Source: Alentia gelatinosa
Lineage: Eukaryota > Annelida > Polychaeta > Phyllodocida > Polynoidae
Length of the DNA stretch: 64,000 nt
Reading direction: 5' to 3'
Assembly: GCA_950022655.1 (NCBI GenBank)
Contig: OX465579.1
Span: forward strand, 136,347,118-136,411,117
Each line of letters begins with the position of its first letter. Within the stretch, counting starts at the first letter, position 1. Made by a program: the position numbers and the translations under genes. Under the pieces are notes generated by a model. The model ran no database searches, was not told the DNA's origin, and saw only the letters and a list, made by a program, of their open reading frames with translations. Positions 11,291-23,309 of the stretch are shown here, piece by piece.

Positions 11291-12240
11291 AAGGGCGACC
11301 CTAGCATGTGGAGACAACGCTGGACAGGGGCATGGCGTGCAGTTTTAAACCCCGCTACATTCCGCCTGAAGACAATAGACGTGCCCTGACCTCGGGGCAG
11401 ATGATCCGGAGTGGACGGGTGACCTTGCGGGCGGTGGTGCTGACCTCGCGGACAGGAAGCGGACCCGAGGACGGTTTCGGGGAGGGATAACCCCGGGGGA
11501 AGTCACATCCCCGGCCCTCGAGGCTTCCATGACGGAATACAAGTTGGTGGATTTTTCGCACCGGGCCTCAGTGCTGAATCCCATTGGGGCAACTAACAGT
11601 GGAGATAGCAGTGGTGGTTTGACCATGTGTCATAATGGCTTCCTCCACATTTTCGCTTACGCTTTGCTTGTCTTCACTCGTCATGGTAGGGTGAGGGAAA
11701 GCAAGGGCCATCCCCCTTCCCCACCCCTTATCACTGACCTCTGCCCCTTTCCATCCCCCGAAAGACGCCCAATCGATCATTTATTTCCAGAAGTGCTCTG
11801 TTGTGATAGAGTGAGATCCCAACCCCGCCGATCCCACCCTCTACCCTCCTCTATTTCCTCCCACGTATAGTCCGACCCCCATCCCCAGCGTGCGAATAGA
11901 TCCACAGATGAAGTTTTAATGGTGACAGTTGTGTGCTTGTGCCCTGCCCGGCCACGTCCCAAGGCGGGCCGGGGCAGGCGAGAGGTCCACGCCGGGGCCG
12001 GGCCCGTAACCCGGCCGTAGCCAATACATCAAAAACCGGCCAACAGCACGACGGCATAACTTCATTTGCGGCGGGCGGTGCGCGGCGGGCGGCGGTCACA
12101 GGGGGGTGCTCAGAAGTCACCCCTCACCGACGCTACGCGCGAGAAGCCAGCTGCCCCCTCCACCCCCACGCCGCTTCACCGCTACTCACACGGGAAGCCA
12201 TGACGGCTAAGTCTGACAATCTCATGCACCAGAAATCGAA
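11290..12240. other. Two CpG-rich islands separated by a C-rich tract
   Basis: Island at 11300-11530, C-rich at 11700-11880, island at 11900-12200 with GGCCGGG and GGCGGGCGG words. Short frames on both strands have no domain. Confidence 0.5.
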
Positions 12241-12558
12241 ATATTCTGATTGAACTTCCAGAGTTAGGACATCGTGGTCTCTTGATGTATGGGCATAGAA
12301 TATATGCTAAATACCTCTTGTGCTTTGTTATAACGAGATTCATATAGGAAACCTCTACAGGAGGCTTCTGGATCATGATTTGATTTAAAAAAGAAAAATG
12401 ATTAATCGATCACTACCATATTAATACTGAAACTTAAAGGATAGAAACAATTTTTTATATGTATTATAGAAAGATAGATAGTATCTATTCCACCATATAC
12501 TGGTACTATTTATCAACCATTATATACCATTATATATAATAATTATATATATACGTAT

Positions 12559-12561
<3 letters not shown>

Positions 12562-12622
<61 letters not shown>
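12562..12622. repeat. (TA)n microsatellite
   Basis: About 30 TA units. Downstream to about 12735, a degenerate AT repeat with TATATTGATA words continues. Confidence 0.97.
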
Positions 12623-12625
<3 letters not shown>

Positions 12626-12739
12626 CGCTTAGTATATATTGATATTTGTATGGGTATATCATTTAATATACTGGCATATATTGATACTCTAGTGTATATT
12701 GACAAAACCATATATAAACTAGCATATATATATGTACGT

Positions 12740-14140
12740 TAATAGAATGCATCGCATGGCAGATATGCCACAACGATGGACGATCCAGAAGCCAAAGGTC
12801 GGCATTGGCTCCGGCAAGGACACCCTGGAGGACGCGGGCGACGTGCTGAGGGGTCAGTATGCCGACAGGACTACCCTCACTCCTCCGTCAGAATTTTCGT
12901 CAGAAAGTGTTCCCCGCACACATCGCTGTATTATGCACGAGCAGCTGTTTTACTTCAAGAGCAGTCTGGGGGAGGTGTGAAGAAGTGCTTACAGGTTTAT
13001 AGAGCTGCAAGTTTAAGGCTGTGAATGCTGTTTCAAATACAATATGAGGCTTTTCTTATCATAACGGTTGAATTGGATGTACAGTAAAACGATCCATTGA
13101 TATTTCTTAAGAATACATATTCATATGATTAGACATATAATATTTCTCTAAAATATATTTGAACCCCTTTTGCTCTTAAAATCAAAAGCATATACCTTTG
13201 CAACACTTTGATTAGATAAACAATCCAGTGCAGTTTAACATTGTATCCAATAGATTTACTGCAGTCTGTCAGTGTCCAGATAAAAGATGAAATAACAAAT
13301 AGGTCAAGATGATCAGTAAAGATGGCGTTGCGGTTTAATAATCTTTTGCCATAATTCACCTCCTTTAAGCGATATGAGTTATCATTAAAATCATTCTAGC
13401 ATGTCTGCCAATTATAACATCTACAAACGCAACATGAAAAATGAGGAGTGCGACCGTTACACGACAAAAAAAGAAGCCACCATAGAATCAGTATCAGAAC
13501 GGAGTATGCTAATTTATTACCGGCGTTGTGTTAATCTAGTTCCGTATCAGAGAGCATGTGTTTTGCTGGGGCTGCTGTAATTGGCCTAAGCGATATTCCG
13601 ACTCCAACGCTACACCATCTATCACCACTAAACGAGAACAGATGTGACATGGCCGCCGCCAGTTATCAGCCCAGCCAGGTGCGCGAATCTATCACGATTA
13701 AAGTAATCAAAGCTCCGACCAAGAGAAAAATTGAAATGTAAGAAAAAGGGAAAAAAAGAAAATAAACAGCAAAAGGAGGATTAGTAGATTTAGTGGCTGT
13801 GGGGACTCGTGCGGTAGGTTACTGTGACTGCGGTAGTTTACGGAGTGCTAGGGTGGAAGCTGTGTTAGTCCTATCTGCTCAGCTCACTGTCTTATCAGTG
13901 GGAGAGACTGGGCACTGCTGTGGTCGTTTATCATGGGGTGTGCATATCGCAGTGGCGGCTATCGCTCTGAGCAGCTCAGTATGAGTGTGACGGGTGGTAA
14001 TAGAATATGAGCTGCACACACGAGGAGGGATATTTGTGGGCTGTCTGTCAATCATATTTACCCTCCACAGTCGAGGATTCTGAGGGCCTGTACCAGCTAG
14101 GCCAAGCTATGGAATGATATACATGTATATGTGTGCCCGG
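12740..14140. other. Spacer with small GC patches
   Basis: GC-richer patches at 12770-12980 and 13540-13690, otherwise AT-rich. Two overlapping 82-codon frames at 12732-13024 show no domain. No gene assigned. Confidence 0.5.
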
Positions 14141-14149
14141 GTTGAGAAA

Positions 14150-14530
14150 GGCCGCACTGCCCACCCACCCACATTATTTCTCATAACATGTTCGGCTCAC
14201 TGCCCATCTAGTGTCAATGCACAACTCTATTGTTGAGTTCCACCTATCGTTCAGGCATCATCCAGCCAATCATGGACTTCGACAATAGCACATTGCCAAT
14301 GATCTATTCGTAGCTCTCCAATTCTGGTTACGCCCACCTAATGCCACTCATACCAACTCTGTCTACGTCACCCACCTGTGTATCCTGCTAACCTAACCGA
14401 TCCCTTCCCCCAAGGTACGACTACTTCGCCCACCTCGCCCACTTTTCCTTCTCTCTGTCCATAGCTCACACATCTCACCCACCCCGACCCACTCCGCTGC
14501 CCACCCATCCAACATCACTGACTGCTATAT
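14150..14530. other. C-rich degenerate tract
   Basis: CTGCCCATC / CCCACCC words repeat irregularly. This strand bias ends at the island beginning near 14540. Confidence 0.6.
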
Positions 14531-14564
14531 CTCTGTCCATCCGTCCCGACATGCCGCGCGCGCC

Positions 14565-14870
14565 GTCCATCATGGCCGCCCGCGGGCGCGGCCATGACAG
14601 GTCACGTGGCTTCCCATGATTCATGGCGGGCCTTGCCTTGATTCACGGCGGGCGCCGGGGCGGGAGCGCGAGGCGAGCGGAAAAATGTCGGCGATGCGTC
14701 CGCGGTTTATCTCTTCACACTGCGAATCTGATAGAGAGCACAAATTGAAAGCCTACGATTCTGACGTGATTTATTGGCGCGAAGTGGGAAAAGGATCGCG
14801 AGAGATTGGAGGCGAGGAGGAGGGCGATGTCTTATCAGCGGGGGTTGCCGGCAGGTGGCGGCCCTAATTC
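14565..14870. promoter_or_regulatory. CpG island with palindrome, direct repeat and CTCF-like site
   Basis: CATGGCCGC (14571-14579) and GCGGCCATG (14588-14596) form an inverted repeat around a CCGCGGGC spacer. GATTCATGGCGGGC at 14618-14631 recurs at 14640-14653 with one change, a 22-bp period. CCGGCAGGTGGCGG at 14848-14861 matches 13 of 14 positions of the CTCF core CCASYAGRKGGCRS. A TGACAG Meis-type word is at 14594-14599. A G-rich tract follows to about 14950. Regulatory role is inferred. Confidence 0.4.
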
Positions 14871-17060
14871 ACATGTACAAGCCCGCCTGGATGGGGCACG
14901 GAGGCAGGGGTGGGTATCGAGGTGGGGGAAGGGTAGGGAGCGAGCCCCACTGAGTGTCATATCAGGAAGGCCCTGATGTATTATATCTATAGCGCTCCTC
15001 CTAAAACATAACAGTCTGAAGACGATAGCTGGCCCGAGCATGCTAGACATTCTCTCCATCGTTGAGAATCCTATCCTGAAGACCTACCTGCCTTCCCAGC
15101 ATTGTTAGAGTCTGTTGGTACTCTGACTGTATAGATGACGCCTTCCATGTGGTTACAATACATACATCATCTACTCTGTTCTATATTGAAATACGATTTC
15201 TACCAATCTATGATGAAATTTTGAAATCCTTCAAGATCTATGGGTCAAGTCTTTATAGAATAATCATCGCATATTATATCAAAGACATGGGTGATGTTAA
15301 TGTGTCAAACTAGCCTTTCTATATTTTCATAGTAAATAGCTCAGCTACTTCAATACGATATCAACCAATAAAATCTACGGTATCAACACAATGACACAGA
15401 CATGAATATATTGATATTGTAAAACAATATCTAAAAGTATTTCAGAGTGCACAGACTCTCAAACCATTTGTGCTGTCCACAATTAGCAAAAATGATGTCA
15501 AAGTCTTTGTCCAAAACTAGCAAAATGTTTTGGGCTGCAATCCCTGTCTATGGTTTATTTTAGTTTCGCATCACAGAATGAGGACATGTAATATATAATA
15601 TATTCATGTTTTCAGGTATTTTACTTCCATCCCAAATTTTCATTTCGCACCCGCCTTATATAAATACATACATGACACATGGATCCACCAACGTCATGAG
15701 ACAGTCTTCGACCCTCCGCGATGGGGAACATCATTCATCACGAGTCTCTGAGATAAAAGTAATGATACTTCAAATCGGGAAGATATGATCACACGACGGT
15801 CCGCCCAACCTCTTGCGTCTTTCCTCTTCTTCCCCTCAATATAACCCTACGATATTGATCCTCGTGTTTGACTTCCCTAAACCTTCCGACATCTATAACA
15901 TAGGGCCGTAGCGATCATATACTTCTTATTGCCTACTGACCCTTGTTGCATGGAAGCTTCGTATTATATTACTTGTCAAACTCTTGATAGCGATACAACG
16001 CATCGTTTTCCTATAGATCTACCATCCATCATGTGGTTTCTTCATCCAACCCTTTGACTCACTATAGCTACTGGATATAGATGCTATATTCTATATGTAC
16101 GTGCTACATTTTATTTATATTTTCTCAAGTTTTTGATATTCAAGTTACAATATACCCATACTCCGGCAAAAGAGGAATAGAGGGGAAGGGCAAGGGGAGG
16201 GACAGGGGGATGTCAGATTAACTCAGGCCAGTCTATATTTTATTATCACATCATTATGCTTATTTGTATTTAACTATAATAATGCAATTATAGGTAGATC
16301 CACGGTTGAAGTGTAGCTGACGACATGGATCTGATAGCTTGAACGCTCAGATACCTACTACTGTAAGAAAAACAAAAAAAAAGATGAGAATAACTCATTT
16401 CATCTCTCAGGGTGACAGCTAGAACTAGGTAAAGACTGTAAAGAGTGATAAAAGGTAAAAACAACGTTTGTTATTATAAACTTCAACATTAGAAGCCATT
16501 CTAAAAATAATAGCAACTATAGATCTATTTCCGATTATATTTTGTACGACATTCATTGCTTCTTTTTTCTACGCTAAATTGAGTCAGTTCACCATCCCAA
16601 TACTTTTATGAATGTGAAATAGATCACAACCCCTCCAAGACCCATGTACATTGCCTGTTCCCAGACCCGCCTTCTACACCCCAATCAAACCTCCCAAGCC
16701 ACCTCTCAATCCCACCCCTTCTTAGAACACACCCCATCTTTCAACACCCATCCTCCTCAACCATTATACACCTGACATATAGGACATTAATAAACAGTGA
16801 CAGGGTCTTCATAACATGGGCATGGCGGTTGATATGGGGGATTGGGTATCGATACTGATAGGCATACATCAGAGAAGGCCCTGGAGAGCCTCCAACCCCC
16901 CTCACCCATCCCCTCGGCACGTCCTGCCTGCCTACCTGATAATGATCGAAGCCTCCCTGGAGGTGAGTCGGCAGGTAACGGCTGGCAATTTCCCAGCTGG
17001 TGGAAAGCGATGAAGACTATTGGTCGTGTGCGTTGGATGTTGAGAAATTGCGTTGGTGGG
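14870..17060. other. Long AT-rich spacer
   Basis: No gene seen. A small imperfect direct repeat (TCCACAATTAGCAAAAATG-like) occurs at about 15477 and 15514. A C-rich patch lies at 16620-16770. A 65-codon frame starting at 16816 meets a good donor word (GAG|GTGAGT) near 16970 but has no other support. Confidence 0.5.
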
Positions 17061-17640
17061 TGTGAGATATTATATTATTAGAACAGAATTGAAAAAGAAA
17101 GATAAGCAGCTATTGGGGGGGGGGGGGCTGATGTTGGACTATATGAATATATCATAGGGTAAAGTAAGTTCGTGTATATACATTAATTCCCGTGATATAA
17201 TCGACTTGGCTATATAGAGGAGGCCTGACTGAAGCATTTGTGGCTGAAGGATTACTTGGTACGATGTTCATGGGTTATATATAATAAAGTAAGAGAGACT
17301 TCAGTTGTGGCGTTTTACGTTTGCTGTTTGCTGGTACTTTTCACCATAGCAATAGGATGCACCCAGAGACAAGATTACTTTGTATGCTTACTCTTTGTGT
17401 AATTTTCTCCTTCCTCTGTCTCTATTAAAATCTTTGTCGCAAACTCTGTTCATGCAAAAGAAGTGTTTTGTAGGGGATGGTGATTCAACTTAAACACACC
17501 TTTTTTGTCCTAGTATTGGGCTTACGCTGTGTTTATGGGTAAACACAATTAGGAATATGAGAAAAATCATTATATTGAGAACGTGATTTATAGAAGGGTG
17601 AGCTATCTGCAAAGAGAGCCTGGGTGCCTAACCGAGTGTG
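17060..17640. other. AT-rich spacer with poly-G run
   Basis: G13 at 17115-17127. Otherwise ordinary AT-rich DNA with no gene. Confidence 0.6.
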
Positions 17641-18130
17641 CTGAAGGGGTGAAATATCTCATGTGTTATGTAAAGTAGAAAGTGCCGAAACAAGAGGCAG
17701 AATCTGAGAGGGGATATAAAGATCTTGGTTGAGGGTCAGTGTACGACATACGTTGTAAGAGGCCTATTGTGAAGGCCAGCGTGTAGAAAGAAGGAATGAA
17801 ATCTAGGTGTGAGAGGCTGGGTGTGGGAGGTTCAGTGGGAGGTGAGGATAGGGTTCGGGAGCAGGTGTTGCAGTCCAGGAGAGATGAGAGGTGGGTGTGA
17901 GGGCGGAAGGGGATAGGTGGGAGGTGAGGGCAGGGGTGGTTATCACCCAGCGCCCCAGGTGAGCACAGACCTCCCGAGGGGCGGGTTATTAGGCCGGGTG
18001 ATAAGCCGGGATCACCCCGACAGCCGCCCTCCATCATTGGCGGGAAGAGACAGGGGTGGGCCTGGCTGATATGATAACGCCGGGGGTGGGGGCGTGTTCT
18101 ACATGCACGGTCAGCGGGTAGCATGCAGAG
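17640..18130. other. G-rich tract passing into a CpG island
   Basis: GGTGGGAGGTGAGG-type words at 17810-17940, then a unique GC-rich core at about 17945-18120. The 152-codon minus-strand frame is the low-complexity complement of the tract. Confidence 0.5.
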
Positions 18131-19545
18131 GGGGACGTGTCTTACATGTAGCTCCGGTGGTCCGCCTCCAGCATCGGGGTATAGACCATTTGGTGCTCAC
18201 AATGGTAAAGTGTACAGTACCAGTATTAGGCACTAAACATGGATGTTGTATGTAAAACGTAGGAGCCTCATGAATATCCAGGGACATACCCAAGGTTAGA
18301 GAAAAGTCTATTAGGATAATACATGCTTTTGCAACGTTTTTGTGGTTCTCGATTATTGATCGTAGCAGTAGAAGAGAATTAATCCCCAAAACATGTAAAT
18401 TGATTAGGCATATTATGGTAAATATGAATGGGTAAATATGTTACAAATATATTTCAATAGACGAGGACGTCATACTTTAATTCATCTAGATATCCTCGCA
18501 TCTGTTATCAACATGCAAAACGAATGGAATCTCGTAGGTTACGCACATGCGCACACATATAGACATTCATACCTACAGAAAATAAGTGTTAAAGTAGGCG
18601 TAATATTTACTTTTAATTTGTTATGAGAATAACGACTTGGCATAGAATGGAGGAATGATTGTGCAGTCGGCCTATTGCTGTCTCGGAAAAAAATATAGAA
18701 TGTAGAATGATATTTTGCCAATGAAACAAAAAGCTAAATAGAGATGGAGTAGGGGCCAGTCCAAGGCGATTCCCCATAACACCGCAATACCCAATAAGCA
18801 CCACATGCAAGGCATCATGCCAGATTTGATTTGACATTTGACCTTTCCTACGTACACTTGGCCTTGTCTCTAAAGTGATAACACACTCGGCCTGTCTATC
18901 ACAAATTCGGAGTTAACTGAAGTTATATCTCTTTATAAATGTCTACATATTGTAAACCTCCTATTCAATGCTGCAAAATGTCATATTTCATAGTGTGAGT
19001 TTCTAGAAATTACGCAGGTGACTATAATGTAGCACCAGCATACTTATCACTCACAAGGCAATGTTTTCTACCATTGGGTTTCAATGTTCAGTAATCATAA
19101 ATGGGTTCCAGATCTGGATATTAGACATGGAGTGTAGGTGACAGCGTGGCCATAATTCTGACAGTGACAGTTGCAGGAGGTGTCAAATCCTGTAACAAGT
19201 ACAATCTCCCAGCATGTAGCTTTCAAGTGTATGCCACAGAGGTCGTTAGCTGCTGTTTTCACACGTGTTAGCCTTTACAATATGGGAACTACAATCTAAG
19301 AAATTTCCGTCAGTAGATATTTACCATGGTACACTACATCGACATATCACATGAAATATGTTATTCACATGAAAGGTCGTTATCAACCTATCTTTGTTAT
19401 CATGTGATTCAAAATGTCTCACTTTCAGGGAGATTAGATACAAACGAAAAAACGATGCTCATTCAAAAACATTCAATTTTCTACAAGGGACTACTTTCAG
19501 GTATTTCTCGGCATGTCATGAAGGACGGAAGTCGCGTTGATAAAT
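18130..19545. other. AT-rich spacer without recognised features
   Basis: No credible gene, RNA or repeat. It ends at the insertion site of the foldback element. Confidence 0.55.
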
Positions 19546-19546
19546 A

Positions 19547-20604
19547 GACAATAATCGATTGTTTTGTGGACAGGAGGCCGTAAACCACGAGAGGTTGACG
19601 CGTAGTAATACACGAGCGCTAGCGAGTGTATTACGAGGTCAACCGCGAGTGGTTTACAGAGCTGCCTGTCCACAAAATCATCGTTTGTAGCATTTATTAT
19701 CCATCTTTTCGAATAAATTAAACCAAGTAATTGCCATTTTAAAGGGTATAACAATAGGGACTATTTCTTTGCTCTATAATAAAAGGGACTATTTTTCCCG
19801 TATACCATGGTTTTGAGGCCGTATACCACAGGTTAGAATCCGTATATCACAGTTATGGTATCTGGCAGGTTTTATACAATGGGTCGTGGTTTACTGAGTC
19901 CCCATACATTTTCAATGGGGGCTTTGTATACGATGGATAATAAAATCCCTTTCCCCATTGCAGTTTCAGGGCGATCCGCAAAGGCACATACCTGAAAACA
20001 CAAACGTGTATGAAGCTATCGGAGCTCATTTATAACCTTATTTGGGGGACTCCATAATGAGAGTCATGGCGATTACCTGTCAGAAAAGACTTGTATTATC
20101 AGGGGATGAGCTATGAGAAGGGTGGCGGAATCAGGGGACGAAGTTCAGAAAGAGTGTATTTTCATTATACTGTGGTTTTGAAGTTCGTATACCACTTATT
20201 TGAAATCCGTATACTATGGTTATGACATCCGACAGTTTTGAAATAGTGGGTAGTGGTTTAATGAATCCCAACACATTTTCAATTGGGATTTTTTATCATC
20301 TGCGGTATACAAGATACCCATTGAGAATGTATGAAGACTCAGTAAACAACTGCCCATTGTTTAAAGATTGTCAGATACCATAACCATGGTATACGGGTAA
20401 AAAACTGTGGTATACGGCCTCAAAACCATGGTATACGGGGGGGAAATCCCCTTTGTGCGATAGAGTAAAGAATAGTCCCTATTTATATATCCGTAAATAT
20501 GGCAATTCCTGAATTTGTTTATTAGAGTAGATGGCTCCTGTATTACTGCGTGTGTGCCTCTCGTGGTTTACGGCCGCCTGTACACAAAACCATCGAGTAT
20601 TGTC
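19547..20604. mobile_element. 1,058-bp foldback (long-TIR) DNA transposon, TA target site
   Basis: The outer 48 bases match their inverted counterpart at 44 positions (GACAATAATCGATTG left; GACAATACTCGATGG on the right, reversed). The element is flanked by TA on both sides (19545-19546, 20605-20606). Homology between arms continues inward for 300-400 bp. A module built on repeated GTATACCATGG/GTATACCAC words occurs three times: forward in the left arm (about 19797-19925), forward again at 20160-20290, reversed in the right arm (about 20300-20440). The left arm carries about 100 extra bases completing its own palindrome. No transposase frame, so non-autonomous. TA duplication is known for Tc1/mariner and a few other superfamilies; I do not assign one. 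Confidence 0.85.
19562..19677. repeat. 116-bp near-palindrome inside the left arm
   Basis: TTTTGTGGACAGG (19562-19574) pairs with CCTGTCCACAAAA (19665-19677), GTAAACCAC (19580-19588) with GTGGTTTAC (19649-19657), GGTTGAC (19593-19599) with GTCAACC (19638-19644) and GTAATACAC (19605-19613) with GTGTATTAC (19626-19634). The right arm has only one half of this structure. Confidence 0.9.
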
Positions 20605-20700
20605 TATGTATACGATGGATACGGTAGGTAGAGTCAATGCGATGGGCTGTCAGAATATTGGTATAGAGTCCAGGGGGATGAGCTGTCAGGATACGTCATA
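20605..20700. repeat. Foldback-related sequence outside the right end
   Basis: GTATACGATGGATA just outside the right end repeats the word near 19928 inside the element. The following GGATGAGCTGTCAGGA-type sequence resembles 20055-20125 inside it. The foldback element therefore either sits in an older relative or its right boundary is more complex than the TA duplication suggests. Confidence 0.6.
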
Positions 20701-21950
20701 ACAGACTCGGTGGCTCAATAGTTAACACCATGGAGAGGACAACGATACCTTCACGCTTCTCTCAGACAGATGGTTGATTAGTTCCATGTAAGTATTACAT
20801 GACTCCTACCAGGAACTAACCTCTAGGGTATGTTTATCATTGTAATTACTTTACATACGACCCACTGCTTATAAATGTTGCGCTTAATAAAGTCGGGTAC
20901 TAACGATGGGTGGACAAGCATCTCAGAAGATACAGTAGTTTAGGTTGTTCATGCAGAAAGTAATCAAATTTTCGCGACTGGGTAATATCTTAACCGTCCT
21001 CAAATATATCTTCATCTTTATCATTTCAAAATATCATAATTGAAGATTCTTGGTGCTGTTATTATTTCTTCTGAACCTACTCCTCATACACATAACTTCT
21101 AACCATTAATACAAATGTCAAATGGATGATATCTACACCAGTAGATAATCATATAATCGGTGATATGATAGACAAGTATAGAGAGCAGAAGTATATTATT
21201 GTTCTTCCAACCAAACAAAACAAAGCACCGTAGGCAATGCATACCGATATCGTTAGTTCCCTTGCACAAGAGCTATGCTCATTGTCATTAACCGCCAGAG
21301 GAGACAATAACCATCTGGCAGGACGTGGCTAATCAAATAGTAGTGGCCGTAACACATAATACTAATTATGCATTATTATGTGTAGTACTGAGTTAACGTA
21401 GCTGTGACAATCCGGAAACCCGATTCGATATGCGATGAGCATAAATATTCAGTCCATCTATCTCTGACCTGTATGCTATACATATTTAACATTTACGAGA
21501 GAAGGTTTATTCAGGTTGAATTATCTCATGTCTCCCATCTAGATACATACGAAAAACTGGTGAACTGCGATTAAGTATGTATATTCCTAAAATGTATTAT
21601 ATGTTGCCATCAATTAACCAAGTTTACCACGGGCCAAATATTTTCAAGATCTTTCAAAGTAGCAAGGTAATTAAAATTGAACCGAAAGTAAGGTTACATG
21701 ATCTGTATCATCAGTTTTGTACAAATACATTCAGAGTAGATTTTCTTGGCAAATAATATATAATATAACTCAAGGGGAAATTATATCTCATACCCTCATT
21801 TATGGTGATCTGAGGGGAAGAAATGAACCCTCATTAGATGCAAAGCTGTACATTTTCTATATCAAGGAATTGACCAAACACCCAGTGATGACTCAATTAG
21901 GAGAAATCCATCATTGATTCTGATTTGGGGACCTGTACTGGTGGCGCGAC
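20700..21950. other. Spacer in the transposon-rich zone
   Basis: TGGCTCAATAGT at 20711-20722 looks like a Pol III A box, but no B box follows at the right distance. A 10-bp hairpin (ACACATAATA, 21352-21361; TATTATGTGT, 21374-21383) is present. Otherwise AT-rich with no gene. Confidence 0.5.
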
Positions 21951-21982
21951 CTGAGATCAAGTGCACTGTCTCAAATGGAATG

Positions 21983-22055
21983 AATCTGAGCCAGGAATTG
22001 AACAGCGGACCCTTAATCTAGTAGGTGCTATGCTAAAACCAATGAGCCGGCCTCC
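21983..22055 (-). mobile_element. tRNA-like Pol III promoter: SINE head or tRNA pseudogene
   Basis: Reading the minus strand from 22055, an A-box-like GGCTCATTGG starts about 8 bases in, and a B box TGTTCAATTCC lies at 22004-21994, starting about position 52. This is the spacing of a real tRNA. The T-loop hallmark TTCAA is intact. The acceptor and T stems do not pair well and the anticodon cannot be assigned, so it is not a functional tRNA. The most likely source is a tRNA-derived SINE or decayed tRNA copy. The downstream body and 3' tail (toward 21920) are not defined. Confidence 0.5.
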
Positions 22056-22059
22056 ACTC

Positions 22060-23000
22060 CAACGACAGATTAAAGGCCGAGCTCTAACCGGGTTTGCACG
22101 TCGATATCATTTACTGGCCGGCTTCTGTCGGACAAATAATGGCCAAGCGTTGGGATATTGCGTGTCGGAATCTAGTCAGAATCCTAGTGTAGGGAGGTAT
22201 TAAATGTTTGTGGCCCTGGAAGTAATCTGCGGAAGGGCGCGGTTTATAGAGTATGGCTGGGTTGTGTTTTCATGGAGGAGATGGTTGGGGAATGCACAGA
22301 GAAGACGCAGGGATCTAGGGGAGAGATGTCAGGGATGGAAATAAACTTCACAACCTAATCAGCGCCCGTCCGGGGCCACGACCGCTGGTCCCGGTCGGCC
22401 ACAATAGGACGCACTGCTTTGATTCTGGGCGCCGCCGGCGACCAGCGCCTGCCGGGCCGGGCTAATGGAATTCGTCCACACGGCACGGGCGACCACACTT
22501 TGGTAATGTGGCAGATAAGCAGAACTTTAGGAATGCCCAAATTCGGTTAGGGCGACTGGGGCGTGCGCCAACGGTGGGAGCGTAGCGTCTACCCCCGGGC
22601 TTCCGCCTCCCTCTAGCACCCCCATCCCTCTGCTGCCCTCACCCGACTGACATCTCACCGCAGGCATGCCCCATCACCGCACCCCATTACTTTTCCCCTT
22701 TGCGCCCTCTATCCAGCATCTGGTTGGGAATAGAGGGCGCAGGATCCAGGATTCAAGGAACAGCTTTAGCATTGTTTTCTACTGCCATCCTAATCTCATT
22801 GGTTTTAGTCATCTGAAATTAGACCGAGATAGCTGTTGCTATGGCGTATTATGTACCATCAACCAAACATTCCAGCTTGCAGCAATAACCTATGCTGCCC
22901 ATGCCAGTTCCCCCTTATTCTGCTGCCACTTGCCATGTAGACATTCGTCATCTCACTTACCCTTATCTCTTTGGACGCCTCTTATTACCTTGCCCTCTAC
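22060..23000. other. CpG patches and C-rich sequence
   Basis: GC-rich 22355-22480 and 22545-22640. Pyrimidine-rich CTGCCACTTGCC-type DNA from about 22880. The 135-codon frame at 22666-23073 runs into the MITE and shows no domain, so no gene is called. Confidence 0.5.
22701..22741. repeat. Perfect 12-bp inverted repeat
   Basis: TGCGCCCTCTAT (22701-22712) and ATAGAGGGCGCA (22730-22741) around a 17-base loop. A stable hairpin, or two opposed AGAGGGCGC words of the kind found in CTCF cores. Confidence 0.8.
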
Positions 23001-23011
23001 TGCTAACCCTA

Positions 23012-23301
23012 AGGCCCGGCGTCCACCTACTACGATATGGCACCGATATGGTCTACGATGCACCTCCCGATAAAAAATGAAAATCGCGTCGGAAGGTCCC
23101 CTAATATCGGGGCAGTTGACCACGTTTCTGCGATTAGACACCGATAAAAACCCCATACAATGTATGGTGGATTGGCATGTCTAGACATAATATTATGTCT
23201 ACGATTTTGCACCTTCCCGATATGTCTCCGATATTTGCTTTTTTTATCGGTGGCATATCGGTAGGTCTAAATTTCTATCGTAGTAGGTGGACGCCGGGCC
23301 T
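23012..23301. mobile_element. 290-bp foldback MITE, TA target site (family 1, short copy)
   Basis: The left end CCTAAGGCCCGGCGTCCACC (30 identical bases, 23008-23037) is repeated exactly inverted at 23276-23305. If TA is the target duplication (23010-23011, 23302-23303), the element is AGGCCC...GGGCCT. Arms stay partly complementary to a perfect 20-bp central palindrome (23182-23201). CCGATA or its complement appears many times in the arms. No coding capacity. Identical ends suggest recent insertion or hairpin-based homogenisation. A related 742-bp copy lies at 51117-51858. Confidence 0.92.
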
Positions 23302-23309
23302 TAGGCTCC

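Noticed and set aside
15280..15300. TCAAAGACATGGGT, resembling mature miR-71
   Set aside because: The seed differs (CAAAGAC rather than GAAAGAC) and the downstream sequence cannot form the expected hairpin arm.
16816..16972. Candidate exon ending at GAG|GTGAGT
   Set aside because: Only the donor word supports it; no acceptor, domain or partner exon.
20704..20775. Possible tRNA/SINE start with near-perfect A box (TGGCTCAATAGT)
   Set aside because: No B box at tRNA spacing and no D-stem pairing.
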